Positions 8,997-17,756 are shown, counted from the stretch's first letter. The stretch is DNA of 64,000 bases from UTCFX2 sp963788145 (GCA_963788145.1 CAWBFQ010000003.1:186001-250000); one strand, 5' to 3'. The notes: generated by a model from the sequence alone, not told the origin. Numbers and translations are program-made.

Positions 8997-10489
8997 ATAA
9001 TCTACAACCGGATGTTCTTTATCCGCGCCTTTCAGCAGCAAGAATCGAAATTTTGGTCGGGTTGGTTGCCACGCTGATGATCGCTACCGGGCTGTTTCTG
9101 TATGCTCTCAACGAGCCTGCCCGGCTTGAGATTGCTCAGGCTGCTCAAATTTCCTATGATCTGGATGAGGCGATGACCCTATATGCTCAAAATTGTGTGG
9201 TCTGTCATGGTCTTAGCGGCGAAGGAATCGGAGCGACGCCTCCTTTGAATAATCCTGCGCTGCGAGAGAGTGATCCACAGTCGCTGTATAAAATAATCTC
9301 GCGTGGTTTGTACAATACTGCAATGCCAGCCTGGGGTCTGGAAGATGGAGGTCCATTAAGTGAATTCCAAATGGATCAACTGGTGATTCTGGTCCAGGCT
9401 GGTGATTGGCAGGAAACTCAGGACCGTGTGGTCAATCTAGGTCTGGCTCCGCTTGTTCCATTTACCGCTGAGGCCGATCCAGCCGTTCTTGAGACAGTGA
9501 AAAACCTGGTGGGAGGCGAGACCTTGGCGCAAGGGTTGACCCTATATTCGAACCAATGCGTAGCTTGTCACGGAGCGGACGGCTTGGGGACCGGACTGGC
9601 TCCGGCGCTCAATGATCCTATTGTGCGGGAAAAAAGCGCCGACGAATTGGAAAGAACTATTCTGAATGGGGTCCCCGGCACATTGATGGCTGGTTGGGAG
9701 AAGTCTCTCGACATTGAGAATGTGCGTGCTCTGGTAACCTTGATCAACCGCTGGGATGAAATCCCGGCTGGCGCGGTTCCTGCTCCGGATCAGCCTATCC
9801 CTGTGACGGCAGAGTCGCTTGCGTTGGGTGAGCAACTGTACACCTCAAATTGCTCCAATTGTCATGGTCCTGAAGGACAGGGCAGCCAGCGGGCCCCATC
9901 GTTAAATGTGAAGTCTTTCTTATCTGAAACAAGCGACCAGGCGATTCAGCAGATCGTCACTCTAGGTGTACCTGAAACGGCAATGCCAGCCTGGGGAGAT
10001 CGGATGGTGGAATCGGAGATCCAGGCGGTTGTCGGATTTATCCGCTCATGGGAACCGAATGCGCCTGAAGTTGCTACCCCTGTGCGAATACGTGGACCGT
10101 GGGGTTCTAGTGGGACGGCGCCCAACCTACCCAGCGGCGGAGTGCAGCCGAACGGGCAAGGAAAAGGTCAAGGCCAGGGGAAAGGTCGACAAAATAATCC
10201 GGGGCAGGATCAAGGCAATCAAAATACCTTGGTTACTCCACTCCCGAATGTCACACAGCAACCCGATCAAGGAGGCCAACTCCAAGGCAATTCCGATCCG
10301 ACAGCAGCGAATACCGGACTGGATGGACATGCAGGGGGCGGAACGCCTCCCTGGCAAGCTTCAACTTCTGCCTGGTGGCAGACTTGGGACTGGCGGGCGG
10401 TTGCGATTATGAGTGTAAGTGGATTGATGGCGTTGATGTTGATCTTGATCGGGCTGGTGGGTCTGAAGCGCAGCCGCCATATTTCATAA
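8993..10489 (+). CDS. Membrane-anchored triheme cytochrome c
   Basis: The 498-residue protein carries three c-type domains with heme motifs CVVCH (68-72), CVACH (189-193) and CSNCH (287-291). Two have the AMPAWG Met-ligand segment; the middle one has LMAGWE. It has an N-terminal membrane anchor (about 20-38) and a C-terminal one (about 465-490). Between the third heme domain and the last helix is a long Gly/Gln/Lys/Asn-rich linker. It probably replaces cytochrome c1 and relays electrons out of the bc complex to a soluble carrier or terminal oxidase. Confidence 0.9.
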   Translation: MNNLQPDVLYPRLSAARIEILVGLVATLMIATGLFLYALNEPARLEIAQAAQISYDLDEAMTLYAQNCVVCHGLSGEGIGATPPLNNPALRESDPQSLYKIISRGLYNTAMPAWGLEDGGPLSEFQMDQLVILVQAGDWQETQDRVVNLGLAPLVPFTAEADPAVLETVKNLVGGETLAQGLTLYSNQCVACHGADGLGTGLAPALNDPIVREKSADELERTILNGVPGTLMAGWEKSLDIENVRALVTLINRWDEIPAGAVPAPDQPIPVTAESLALGEQLYTSNCSNCHGPEGQGSQRAPSLNVKSFLSETSDQAIQQIVTLGVPETAMPAWGDRMVESEIQAVVGFIRSWEPNAPEVATPVRIRGPWGSSGTAPNLPSGGVQPNGQGKGQGQGKGRQNNPGQDQGNQNTLVTPLPNVTQQPDQGGQLQGNSDPTAANTGLDGHAGGGTPPWQASTSAWWQTWDWRAVAIMSVSGLMALMLILIGLVGLKRSRHIS

Positions 10490-10540
10490 TAACTTTCCCG
10501 GCTGGGGTTGGGTCGAGTTGCTTCAAATTGCACCTTTGCA

Positions 10541-10580
10541 AGACCGGATCGTGATAGATGGCGATCCGGTCTGGTTTTTT
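10541..10580 (+). terminator. Intrinsic terminator after the bc operon
   Basis: AGACCGGATCG (10541-10551) and CGATCCGGTCT (10562-10572) form a perfect 11-bp stem with a 10-nt loop, followed by GGTTTTTT. It ends the cytochrome operon. Confidence 0.88.
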
Positions 10581-10634
10581 GGACGGACTAATCGGTGTTC
10601 CCATCTTCCAGGAGTAGGTTATCGGTTGGTGTGA

Positions 10635-11003
10635 CTATTGTGTAGGCATATCCTCATCTCGCGGCTGGATGGGTGGCTCAACTGGGATCAGAACTTGGAT
10701 ATAAACGGAGGATTGGGCTGAACCCGAGGCTATCGATGTGATTCTCAGCAAATATTCCGTCTGACCCGGTTCTGTTGGGCAATCTTGAATGGAACCACTC
10801 GCGTCGAGATTGCTAGCAATCGAGTTGCCATTGCGGAAGATTTCAGCGCCCAGGGCGCCGCTCCCGCCAAATGACCAGGAGAGATTGACACACTCGCCCG
10901 CCAGGACTTCATTCGAATCAGAATAAAAGAAATAGATCACCGGTGGTTGTTCAGGCGTGGGTGGAGGAGGTACCGTGGGTTGTGTGGACGGAGAAATGGT
11001 CAC
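10635..11003 (-). CDS. C-terminal fragment of the sensor-like protein: second Ig-like repeat
   Basis: This frame holds the last part of the gene that begins at 12574. It encodes a Pro-rich spacer and a repeat unit (VIYFFYSDSNEVLAGECVNLSWSFGG...IFRNG...GSIQDCP...GQTEYLL). The unit mirrors the one encoded just upstream: GxC after the first strand, W-x-GG, IFRNG, DCP and GQxEYxL. It has no signal peptide or good ribosome site of its own, so it is not an independent gene. It joins the preceding fragment through a one-base shift near 11039. Confidence 0.6.
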   Translation of the reverse strand: MTISPSTQPTVPPPPTPEQPPVIYFFYSDSNEVLAGECVNLSWSFGGSGALGAEIFRNGNSIASNLDASGSIQDCPTEPGQTEYLLRITSIASGSAQSSVYIQVLIPVEPPIQPRDEDMPTQ

Positions 11004-11421
11004 AAATTGTGAAGCAAACGTTGATCCCGCCAGATAGGAATCGAGAACTCAGCCGGTATTCCACTTGTCCGGTGCCGGGTGGGCAATCGGTTGCGCTGCC
11101 GGTCAAGGGTAAATCAAACAGTAATACGCCGCCATTACGAAAGATCCGCGAGTAGGTAATCCCCTGTCCGCCATATTGCCAATTGAACGAAATACATTGA
11201 CCTTCGATAATCTGAGTTCGATCCACCCGGAAGGAGTAAATCGTTGGCGCCTGGGGACCCGGGGTAGGGGTTGCCTGTGCCGCCACCTCAAACCCTGCCC
11301 AAATCCGGTCGCCAAACTGGACGCCTCTGCCATTGCGCAAGATTCCAGAAGCTTTGATATCGACCTGGTTGAGCGGGCGCAATGATGGTGGCATAGATAT
11401 CGTAGGTTTGCCCGGGCGCAA
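10951..11421 (-). CDS. Middle fragment of the sensor-like protein: end of NBR1-like domain plus first Ig-like repeat
   Basis: The useful coding part runs from about 11340 to 11039. It starts with LRNGRGVQFGDRIWAGFEV, the expected end of the NBR1-type Ig-like domain begun in the neighbouring frame. It continues with a repeat (IYSFRVDRTQIIEGQCISFNWQYGG...IFRNGG...DCPPGTGQVEYRL). Reading through requires removing one base near 11340 (TT to T on the coding strand), and again near 11039 to enter the next fragment. No in-frame stop interrupts the segment used. Confidence 0.6.
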   Translation of the reverse strand: MRPGKPTISMPPSLRPLNQVDIKASGILRNGRGVQFGDRIWAGFEVAAQATPTPGPQAPTIYSFRVDRTQIIEGQCISFNWQYGGQGITYSRIFRNGGVLLFDLPLTGSATDCPPGTGQVEYRLSSRFLSGGINVCFTICDHFSVHTTHGTSSTHA

Positions 11422-12574
11422 CCTGTCCTTGGACTGCTACCGGATTGCCTCCAATCGGGGCGTTGGGCGGCGCGCTTCCTACGTACGTCAGTAGATAAGT
11501 GCTGTCCCAGATACAGGTTCCGGTGTTCAAGATACGCCAGCCCTTTTGGATGGGGCTGCCAGGCTGAACCTGGGGAGGTGAAATCATATTACTATCTGGG
11601 AAGGTCAAGTCCTGGACAAATTTCATTCCATCCAAACATCCGACTGGGGTTGGTGGTAGTTGGGTGGGCGCAGGCGTTGGGGCAGGTGTTGGTAATGGAG
11701 GCGGGTTTTGCACGTTCAGATACTGTTTTGCCAGCGCAGCCAGCGTACCATCATTTTGCATGTTCGTCAGAGTCTGATTGATCATCTCTTGCAGTGTAAA
11801 GGCGCTTTGCGGGATGACGATGGCATACCTTTGCGGATTCAAGCCATGTGCCACAACCACGACGGGTTGTTGTAGGATTGCAGCTTGGGCAGGCTGAAAG
11901 TCCAGCATATAAAGGTCAATTTCAGCATTGGGATTCATCAGGGCTTGTAGGGATTGATCCGCTGAGTCATATGTGACCAAGTTTTGCGGCCTCATTAATC
12001 CGGGCGTGATCAGTGTATCGCGCATCCATTCTTCATAAACCGAGCCTTTTTGCACTCCAACCCGATAGTTGACCAGGTCGTTCGGGCTGTTCACCCGGAT
12101 ATTGGCATCTGACCTAGACAACAAGGCATCCTCGCCGACATAATATACATTGCTGAAATCAATCAACGCCTCGCGTTCCGGAGTGACAGAAATTGCAGCG
12201 ATCGCAACATCGATCTGACCAAGCGTTAAGGAATTAAAAAGCCCGTCGAAGGCCATATTATGAGGCTCGATCGGGATGTCCAGCCTCTTGCCGATCTCCT
12301 GGATTAACGCCAGATCATATCCCTGCAATGTGAAATCCTGGCCGACAAAAGCAAAAGGCGGATAATCCGCCGAGACGCCAACAATCATTTTTCGCTGGTT
12401 CTGAATGCGAAGCCAGACCTGATCCGGGGTTTGCGCTGTGGGTGTTTTATTCCAGGGGAGGTTTCCGCTGAAGAACATATAAAAGATGACGATGAAGATG
12501 GCGCAGGCTGTCATCACAATGAACGCAATTAGTATGATGAAGATGGTTCGGTCTTTCAGTGTGGTATCGTTCAT
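11288..12574 (-). CDS. Membrane-anchored family 3 solute-binding domain fused to NBR1-like Ig domain (N-terminal part of a frameshifted gene)
   Basis: Residues about 10-35 are an uncleaved membrane helix. Residues about 58-290 form an amino-acid-type periplasmic binding domain (SBP_bac_3) with MIVGVSADYPPFAF, GYDLALIQEIGKRL and QIDVAIAAISVTPERE. After a Pro/Thr linker an NBR1-like Ig domain begins (CLDGMKFVQDLTFPDSN...GWRILNTGTCIWD). This frame ends in non-homologous sequence after YQSFWNL. The true protein continues through the two fragments to 10635, about 646 residues in all. It looks like a ligand-sensing surface protein rather than a transport component. Its ATG overlaps the glycosylase stop. 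Confidence 0.75.
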   Translation of the reverse strand: MNDTTLKDRTIFIILIAFIVMTACAIFIVIFYMFFSGNLPWNKTPTAQTPDQVWLRIQNQRKMIVGVSADYPPFAFVGQDFTLQGYDLALIQEIGKRLDIPIEPHNMAFDGLFNSLTLGQIDVAIAAISVTPEREALIDFSNVYYVGEDALLSRSDANIRVNSPNDLVNYRVGVQKGSVYEEWMRDTLITPGLMRPQNLVTYDSADQSLQALMNPNAEIDLYMLDFQPAQAAILQQPVVVVAHGLNPQRYAIVIPQSAFTLQEMINQTLTNMQNDGTLAALAKQYLNVQNPPPLPTPAPTPAPTQLPPTPVGCLDGMKFVQDLTFPDSNMISPPQVQPGSPIQKGWRILNTGTCIWDSTYLLTYVGSAPPNAPIGGNPVAVQGQVAPGQTYDIYATIIAPAQPGRYQSFWNLAQWQRRPVWRPDLGRV

Positions 12575-13131
12575 CTCTCCTCCTCAACAGAACTGGCGTC
12601 GGCGAATTGCAATGTGGATTGATCCAGGTAAGGGAGCAACTTTTGCCATTGGATGAGTTTGTCTTGAAAGGTTATCCCAGCATTCGCCGGGCTTGTGGAT
12701 GGAAGAATAAGCAGACTTATTTGCGACATCCATTCATCTGAAAACCTTGGCAGCAGGTGACGCTTAAAGGCTTGCCAGGATTTCGCGCCATTAAATGCGA
12801 TAGCATCGATTTCAGGATGATCCGACAGCAGTTCAGGTAGTTTATTGGGGGTTTCAGTTTCCTGAATGATGTGCTGATCCAGGCTGCCAGCGCGCTCACA
12901 GGCATAGAGCACATCCCAAAGAGCGATTCTATTCTTCATGAGTTGATGAATACGTTCAGGATAAGGCGCAGCCGAATCCAATCCGATCAGTTGCCCCATG
13001 ATCCTCCAGAAAAGGTTGCGTGGATGGGCGTAATATTCATTCATTTGGAGCGAGCGAATCCCTGGCATCGAGCCTAAAATCAAGACGCGAGCAAAATTCG
13101 GGACGATGGGAGCAAAACTAAAAATTTTCAC
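12571..13131 (-). CDS. DNA-deoxyinosine (hypoxanthine) glycosylase, UDG superfamily
   Basis: The 186-residue protein matches the small glycosylases that remove deaminated bases. VLILGSMPGIRSLQMNEYYAHPRNLFWRI is the characteristic N-terminal motif, followed by ALWDVLYACERAGSLD, DAIAFNGAKSW and the C-terminal LPSTSPANAG. It starts the repair pathway for deaminated adenine by cutting the N-glycosidic bond. The start is GTG. Its stop overlaps the following ATG by 4 nt (ATGA), so the two products are translated from one message although their roles seem unrelated. Confidence 0.85.
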   Translation of the reverse strand: MKIFSFAPIVPNFARVLILGSMPGIRSLQMNEYYAHPRNLFWRIMGQLIGLDSAAPYPERIHQLMKNRIALWDVLYACERAGSLDQHIIQETETPNKLPELLSDHPEIDAIAFNGAKSWQAFKRHLLPRFSDEWMSQISLLILPSTSPANAGITFQDKLIQWQKLLPYLDQSTLQFADASSVEEER

Positions 13132-13205
13132 ATTAGACTTATTATAGATGATTTTGGCTATTTTGTAGCTGATCTACAGGTATAATTCAAATCAAGGAGC
13201 ACGCC

Positions 13206-13613
13206 TTGGCTTTCGAAGAAAGTCCCCAGTTAGATGGAAGTGAGCGTAAGTCAAATCGGGCGGTGCGCGGTTGGATTGCCCGTCACGCCCGCCTGCTGCT
13301 CGTCTTAGCCGCTCTTTTCTTGCTAGCGGAAGTGCTGGTCGCTGCTTATTTCTATCTGACGGGGGTGTTGAAAGAACCTCCCGGTGGGGTAGATGGATGT
13401 TTGGTCGGTTTAGATCAATCGCCAGTTCAGGCGACAATCAAAGTGGGTAATATCACAACCACCTCCAGCTCAGATGGCTGCTTTTTTCTCCCGGAACTGT
13501 CCCCAGGTCCTCAGACGGTTGAAATAATGCCCAGCAAGGGTGAACCTTTCATCATCATGATTACGATTATCTCGGCAGAAGCGGTCTCATTTGGGACTAT
13601 CACCGTGCCATAA
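13206..13613 (+). CDS. Hypothetical single-pass membrane protein with carboxypeptidase-regulatory-like domain
   Basis: The TTG start at 13206 is chosen for AGGAG 6 nt upstream. Residues about 30-60 form a membrane helix. The outside part (GCLVGLDQSPVQATIKVGNITTTSSSDGCFFLPELSPGPQTVEI) has the pattern of a small beta-sandwich like the carboxypeptidase regulatory domain. A TATAAT hexamer at 13181 may be its -10 element, though no good -35 is visible. The prepilin-like gene follows 10 nt later, so the two are probably co-expressed and may both belong to a surface structure. Confidence 0.6.
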   Translation: MAFEESPQLDGSERKSNRAVRGWIARHARLLLVLAALFLLAEVLVAAYFYLTGVLKEPPGGVDGCLVGLDQSPVQATIKVGNITTTSSSDGCFFLPELSPGPQTVEIMPSKGEPFIIMITIISAEAVSFGTITVP

Positions 13614-13623
13614 CAAGGATAAT

Positions 13624-14160
13624 ATGTTGAATAGAAATTGCCCTCGCCAAAATGGTCAAGCGAAAATTGAGTATGCTTTGTTGATAGTGCTCGTCGCCCT
13701 GGCCGCCATTGTGGTATTGGCATTGCTAGGCCCGCAGTTATCCGATCTCTATCAATCCGTCGCCTCGCAATTCATGTCCATCGAAGATGATGATGAACCT
13801 TCACCTGTTGTCAGTCTGACACAGGATTTCTTAAGTCGTATCCTGGATTACCGGGCTGAAAATGGAAGATGGCCGCGCAGTTGGGGTGATTATCGCTTTA
13901 CTGATATCGGCCTCAACCCTGCTGATTGGACAGGTCCGGTAGAAGGGGTATTTTGGAATCCAAATGGCGACAAAATTGGTCTCGCCAACAAACCAGGGGA
14001 TAATCTCCAAATCTATGTCGATGATTTAAATGGAAATACGCTCAAATTATATGACGGCTGGAATATCTGGTGTCTGGCTGAGACCGGTCAATGTTATTAC
14101 CATACGGTCGCACCAGGGAATGAAATTGACCTGAATACGCTTACGGTTGTTGAAGGCTAG
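13624..14160 (+). CDS. Prepilin-like (Flp/TadE-type or pseudopilin) protein
   Basis: The start at 13624 follows an AAGGAT site. The N-terminus NGQAKIEYALLIVLVALAAIVVLALLG is a class III signal. Cleavage after Gly leaves QAKIE, with the Glu at +5, followed by a hydrophobic pilin helix, as in Flp pilins. A soluble domain of about 110 residues (ILDYRAENGRWPRSWGDY..., WNPNGDKIGLANKPGD) follows, longer than in true Flp pilins and closer to minor pseudopilins. No assembly ATPase or prepilin peptidase is encoded nearby. Confidence 0.7.
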   Translation: MLNRNCPRQNGQAKIEYALLIVLVALAAIVVLALLGPQLSDLYQSVASQFMSIEDDDEPSPVVSLTQDFLSRILDYRAENGRWPRSWGDYRFTDIGLNPADWTGPVEGVFWNPNGDKIGLANKPGDNLQIYVDDLNGNTLKLYDGWNIWCLAETGQCYYHTVAPGNEIDLNTLTVVEG

Positions 14161-14209
14161 TACACCTCGGATCCTGCCAATTTATAAGAAGAAGCCCTCA
14201 AGGATCGCA

Positions 14210-15484
14210 ATGGAATATTCTAAAACCACGATTCGTCGATTTGTGCTTGGCCGTCAGGGTCTCTGGCCGGGGCGACGATGGATGGGCAAAGCTGGTGTTG
14301 TAAAGGCCATTCATGCGGTTGAAGCTGTCCAGATGGATCCGCTGAATGTGGTTGCCAGAAGCCACGATATCACCCTTTGGTCGCGGGTAATGGATTATCA
14401 ACCTGAAATGTTATCCGACCTGATGTACCATGACCGCCATTTTTTTGACTATGGCGCTAACCTCTTCATCTATCCGATGAGCGAGTTGCCCTATTGGCGC
14501 CTTCACATGCAGCGGCGGTTGCAGAACGGGCGCTGGTCAGATTTCGCCAGGCAGAATGAAGCTCTAATCGAATACGTGCGAATAGAACTGCATAAGCGTG
14601 GGCCACTGGGAAACCGCGATTTGGATGGTTTTGAACGAGTGCTCAGTTATCGTGGCCGCAAGGATACCGCGCTGGCGCTCTTTTGTTTATGGATCTCAGG
14701 CGAGTTGTTGATTCATCATCGCAACCGCTTCGAGCGCGTGTATTTCTTCCGAGATGAAATCGTCCCACCAGAACTCAATCGAGCAGTCTCGGAAGATGAA
14801 GCTTTGTACTATTTCGCCCATAAGATTGTCGCCTTTTCGGGACTGGTGCGCGAGAATCCCTGGCGGTTAAGTCTGGCGGATAATATTTATCGTCCAATCG
14901 ATCGAGATGAGGCTAAACATCACTTAACTCGCTTACTGGATCAAGGGTCATTCAGTAAAATCCGAATGGAAGGCTCGAGCGAGATATGGTATGTATTGAG
15001 CAGCGATTTAGAGGTTTTGGCCCAGCTCAGCAGAGGTGAACTGCCCGATCTATGGAAGCCGATCGGTCCATCCACACAGGATGAAGTCGTATTCCTGGCG
15101 CCGCTGGATATCGTTAGCGCGCGTGGGCGTTCCAAAAAAATGTTCGATTTCGAGTATGTGTGGGAAGTTTACAAGCCACCTGACCAGCGCCGTTGGGGGT
15201 ATTACACTCTACCAATCTTGTATTGTGATCGGCTGGTTGGCAGGATCGATCCGCGCCTGGAACGAAAATCTGAAACTCTGTTCATCAATGGCTTTTGGCT
15301 TGAAGACCCGGCACTAGGACAGGATCGATCATTTGTAGCAGCGCTTGCTGGAGGGTTGGCGCGCTTTTGTCAGTTCCTGCGAACGCCTAAACTAGACATT
15401 CGAGTTCTGGAATCGGATAGACTCAGTGCTCAAATTAAACATCTGCTGAATCCGTTCATTGATGTCATCACTAAGGCAGGTTAA
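14210..15484 (+). CDS. Winged-helix DNA glycosylase of the YcaQ/AlkX family
   Basis: ATG 14210 is preferred over 14147 because AAGGAT lies 5 nt upstream and homology starts there. The 424-residue protein shows the family N-terminal pattern (RRFVLGRQGLWP...GVVKAIHAVEAVQMDPLNVVARSHDITLWSRV). QMD is the catalytic Gln-x-Asp motif of the interstrand-crosslink glycosylases. The C-terminal part (DEVVFLAPLDIVSARGRSKKMFDFEYVWEVY...RWGYYTLPILYCDRLVGRIDPRLERK) is typical. It likely unhooks or excises bulky alkyl-base lesions. Confidence 0.85.
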   Translation: MEYSKTTIRRFVLGRQGLWPGRRWMGKAGVVKAIHAVEAVQMDPLNVVARSHDITLWSRVMDYQPEMLSDLMYHDRHFFDYGANLFIYPMSELPYWRLHMQRRLQNGRWSDFARQNEALIEYVRIELHKRGPLGNRDLDGFERVLSYRGRKDTALALFCLWISGELLIHHRNRFERVYFFRDEIVPPELNRAVSEDEALYYFAHKIVAFSGLVRENPWRLSLADNIYRPIDRDEAKHHLTRLLDQGSFSKIRMEGSSEIWYVLSSDLEVLAQLSRGELPDLWKPIGPSTQDEVVFLAPLDIVSARGRSKKMFDFEYVWEVYKPPDQRRWGYYTLPILYCDRLVGRIDPRLERKSETLFINGFWLEDPALGQDRSFVAALAGGLARFCQFLRTPKLDIRVLESDRLSAQIKHLLNPFIDVITKAG

Positions 15485-15560
15485 CGAGCGAGACTTGAAA
15501 CCTTAATATTGTTCTCTTGATTGAATCGAACATGCAAGACGATTGTACCCTAGCCAGGAT

Positions 15561-17168
15561 TTACTGAAGGTCGTTTTCTAATCCGCTGTTGAAAATTTCG
15601 ATTTCACGCCAGGCAACCCAGCATGGGCTTTGCAAGGTTTCAATCCGGACATATTGGATATCTTCCCATGCTTCTTCAGGGGAATAAAAGAGCTGCTCGA
15701 AGTCATTCGTCACGCCAGCGAATGTATGCAAGGTGATGTACTGCGCTCCCTCTGCTGAACTTCGGCCGCGCACTCGTTGAACAGACATCCCGGCAGATGA
15801 CTGGCTTAAGATCAAGCGAATTGCCTGGATCGTGTGTGGGGTACCCAGATTGATCTCAATCCACTGCAAAGGGTTTTCCCCTGCGCTCCAAAATGTAGCG
15901 GGGTTGCCATCCACAGCCAATTCGCCCGGTGTGTTGGGTAGGGCTTGCGAATATCGCACGGGTTTTTGATAAGCCAGGTTTGTTCCAGCTCCGCCAGGCC
16001 GAAAACCCAGGTTGGACCTGTCCTCAAAATAAGTTTTAATCCATCCAGTGAATGTGAAGGGATCGCTTTCAGGCAGAGTATGATCCGGTTTGTCATGCCG
16101 GGATTGAAAAACTACATGATCGGGTCGCCCTCCGGTTTCAATTTCATATTGCTTAATCCGCTCACCCGCGATAGATATCCAGGCCTGGTCGTTTATATCC
16201 AAATCGTTACCGCTATAGATGACGCCGATCGGTATGCCGCGATAGCGGCCGAAATTCTCGATTTCGATCATCTCCTGCGGCCAGGATGGGCGACTCCAAT
16301 CAATATCGAGATGTAAAAATGAGAGGTTATATTGATTGATGGCTTTAAAAGCCACCATCCAGGCTTGATATTCGCTTGCCCCGGCGCTGCCGGTGATCGG
16401 TTCAATATCCCCTGCCAGCAAATCTGGGTAAACGCTGCGCATTGCTAGGATGAATTGGCCGGCATCGCGCCCGATTTTCTCATCGGTCCATCCGCAGGCG
16501 TTCGGCCCCTCAAAGAAATGCCCATAGAAATAAGGCGCATCCATAGCAATCAAGCTAATGACCCCCCCCGCATTTTTGATCCGCCGGGCAATTTCAAGCC
16601 CCTCAGAAACCCCACCAAATCCGTGCAGGTTTTGACCGCATGCATCTGCTGAGGTTAAAGGGTCAACTTCCACAGCCAAGGCTAACCCCTTTTGGCGAAG
16701 GCTTTCGACCACCTGGATTAATTCCTGATCGCTGGCTTGATATGCCGCCCATTTCCCATCCAGTTTGAAAACTTGCAGGTGCTCCGCACTAGCGTCCCAG
16801 GGAGCACCTGCACGAAAAAGTTGATAAAAATCCTGCGAGCCGATAGCGGGTTTCTCCGCTGAGGCAGGGAGAGGCGGCAGTGGGCTGAACCAGTAGAGTG
16901 GATTTTGGGTCAAGCGAGTGTTCGTATGTAAGGATTGGGTGGGTACAGGTCCGGGAGTATGTGTCTCCAGTTTAATTGGAAGGACGATCTGGTCTGTGGA
17001 TCGGATTACTGTTGCAACCACCGAGGGTGTTGGCTCTGCTGGAGGAGTAGGATTAGGCGCCTCCAATCCCGGCAGGTTACATGCCCAACCGATCAGAACC
17101 GCAATCAGAAAAAGCCAGAATTTCTTGATGGTCTTGCAAGTGAAAAAAGGGTTGGATTTTCCTTGCAT
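15561..17168 (-). CDS. Secreted protein with C-terminal discoidin (F5/8 type C) domain
   Basis: The 535-residue protein has an N-terminal export signal (WLFLIAVLIGWAC; Cys near residue 30 may be lipidated, though the lipobox is poor) and a Pro/Thr linker. A central region of about 290 residues looks like a TIM-barrel glycosidase or binding domain (FYQLFRAGAPWD, GVISLIAMDAPYF, FLHLDIDWSRPSW, GIPIGVIYSGNDLD). No family catalytic pair is assigned with confidence. Residues about 400-530 form a discoidin domain (AYQKPVRYSQALP...LAVDGNPATFWSAG...WIEINLG), which usually binds carbohydrate or lipid. AGGATAGG precedes the ATG. Confidence 0.75.
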   Translation of the reverse strand: MQGKSNPFFTCKTIKKFWLFLIAVLIGWACNLPGLEAPNPTPPAEPTPSVVATVIRSTDQIVLPIKLETHTPGPVPTQSLHTNTRLTQNPLYWFSPLPPLPASAEKPAIGSQDFYQLFRAGAPWDASAEHLQVFKLDGKWAAYQASDQELIQVVESLRQKGLALAVEVDPLTSADACGQNLHGFGGVSEGLEIARRIKNAGGVISLIAMDAPYFYGHFFEGPNACGWTDEKIGRDAGQFILAMRSVYPDLLAGDIEPITGSAGASEYQAWMVAFKAINQYNLSFLHLDIDWSRPSWPQEMIEIENFGRYRGIPIGVIYSGNDLDINDQAWISIAGERIKQYEIETGGRPDHVVFQSRHDKPDHTLPESDPFTFTGWIKTYFEDRSNLGFRPGGAGTNLAYQKPVRYSQALPNTPGELAVDGNPATFWSAGENPLQWIEINLGTPHTIQAIRLILSQSSAGMSVQRVRGRSSAEGAQYITLHTFAGVTNDFEQLFYSPEEAWEDIQYVRIETLQSPCWVAWREIEIFNSGLENDLQ

Positions 17169-17262
17169 GGATCCTATCCTGGCTTAAATTAGGGGGGTCG
17201 CCTTAGGCATCCTCGGTAGGATAACCCAGTTAACCGGTATACTGTAAGGGATTTAGGGGAAA

Positions 17263-17493
17263 TTATTTCATGCGTTTAAAATAGCAATAAAGCATATTTG
17301 CGTGAACAAATAAGCCAACCAGCTCCCAGCCCTCGGCTCCAAAAGGATTTATTTCCTCCTCGTCGGGTGCAATATCCAATTCCAGGTCTCGGATAAAGAG
17401 TTTGTATTCCCAGGCCGGGTTCTCTTTGAGATAGACCATTGGAGTAGGAGATTGTTCTCTGTCGGTGGGATCTTTAAAAGGATTTGTTTCCAT
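17263..17493 (-). CDS. Small DUF4177-like protein
   Basis: The 76-residue protein has the pattern of DUF4177: an AWEYKLFIRDLELD strand, then a GAEGWELVGLFVHANMLYCYFKRMK ending. The family is of unknown function and occurs widely as short cytoplasmic proteins. A strong GAGGTGA lies 7 nt before the ATG. Confidence 0.75.
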   Translation of the reverse strand: METNPFKDPTDREQSPTPMVYLKENPAWEYKLFIRDLELDIAPDEEEINPFGAEGWELVGLFVHANMLYCYFKRMK

Positions 17494-17586
17494 GTTTCGT
17501 TCACCTCGATATTACCCCCAATCATAACATGGTTTTTTATCATGTTCCAGCGTTGATTTTCCACCAAAAACCTATCTGTGCCTGGC

Positions 17587-17615
17587 TTGACAACTGACGG
17601 CGTTAGGAGTAAAAT
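17587..17615 (+). promoter_or_regulatory. Sigma-70-type promoter for the small ORF/ArsR unit
   Basis: TTGACA (17587-17592) is a perfect -35 hexamer. It is separated by 17 nt from TAAAAT (17610-17615). The predicted start of transcription, about 17622, falls on the operator-like repeat that follows. Confidence 0.75.
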
Positions 17616-17620
17616 CTTAT

Positions 17621-17667
17621 TAGATGATCGTCTACTTATATAGGTATCTATTAAGATGGGCGTCTAC
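17621..17667 (+). promoter_or_regulatory. Operator-like repeats at the transcription start
   Basis: TAGATGATCGTCTA (17621-17634) is an imperfect palindrome (12 of 14 positions symmetric). GATGATCGTCTAC (17623-17635) recurs as GATGGGCGTCTAC (17655-17667), 32 bp or three helical turns later. The position at the promoter and just upstream of an ArsR-type gene suggests autoregulation. Confidence 0.5.
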
Positions 17668-17756
17668 CAAATTGAACTAGTAAGGAAGAGAAGAATCCGA
17701 GGCAAGCAGCTTTATCCGATAGCAGCGGTTTTTCTCAAGAAAGGTTGGATATTATT

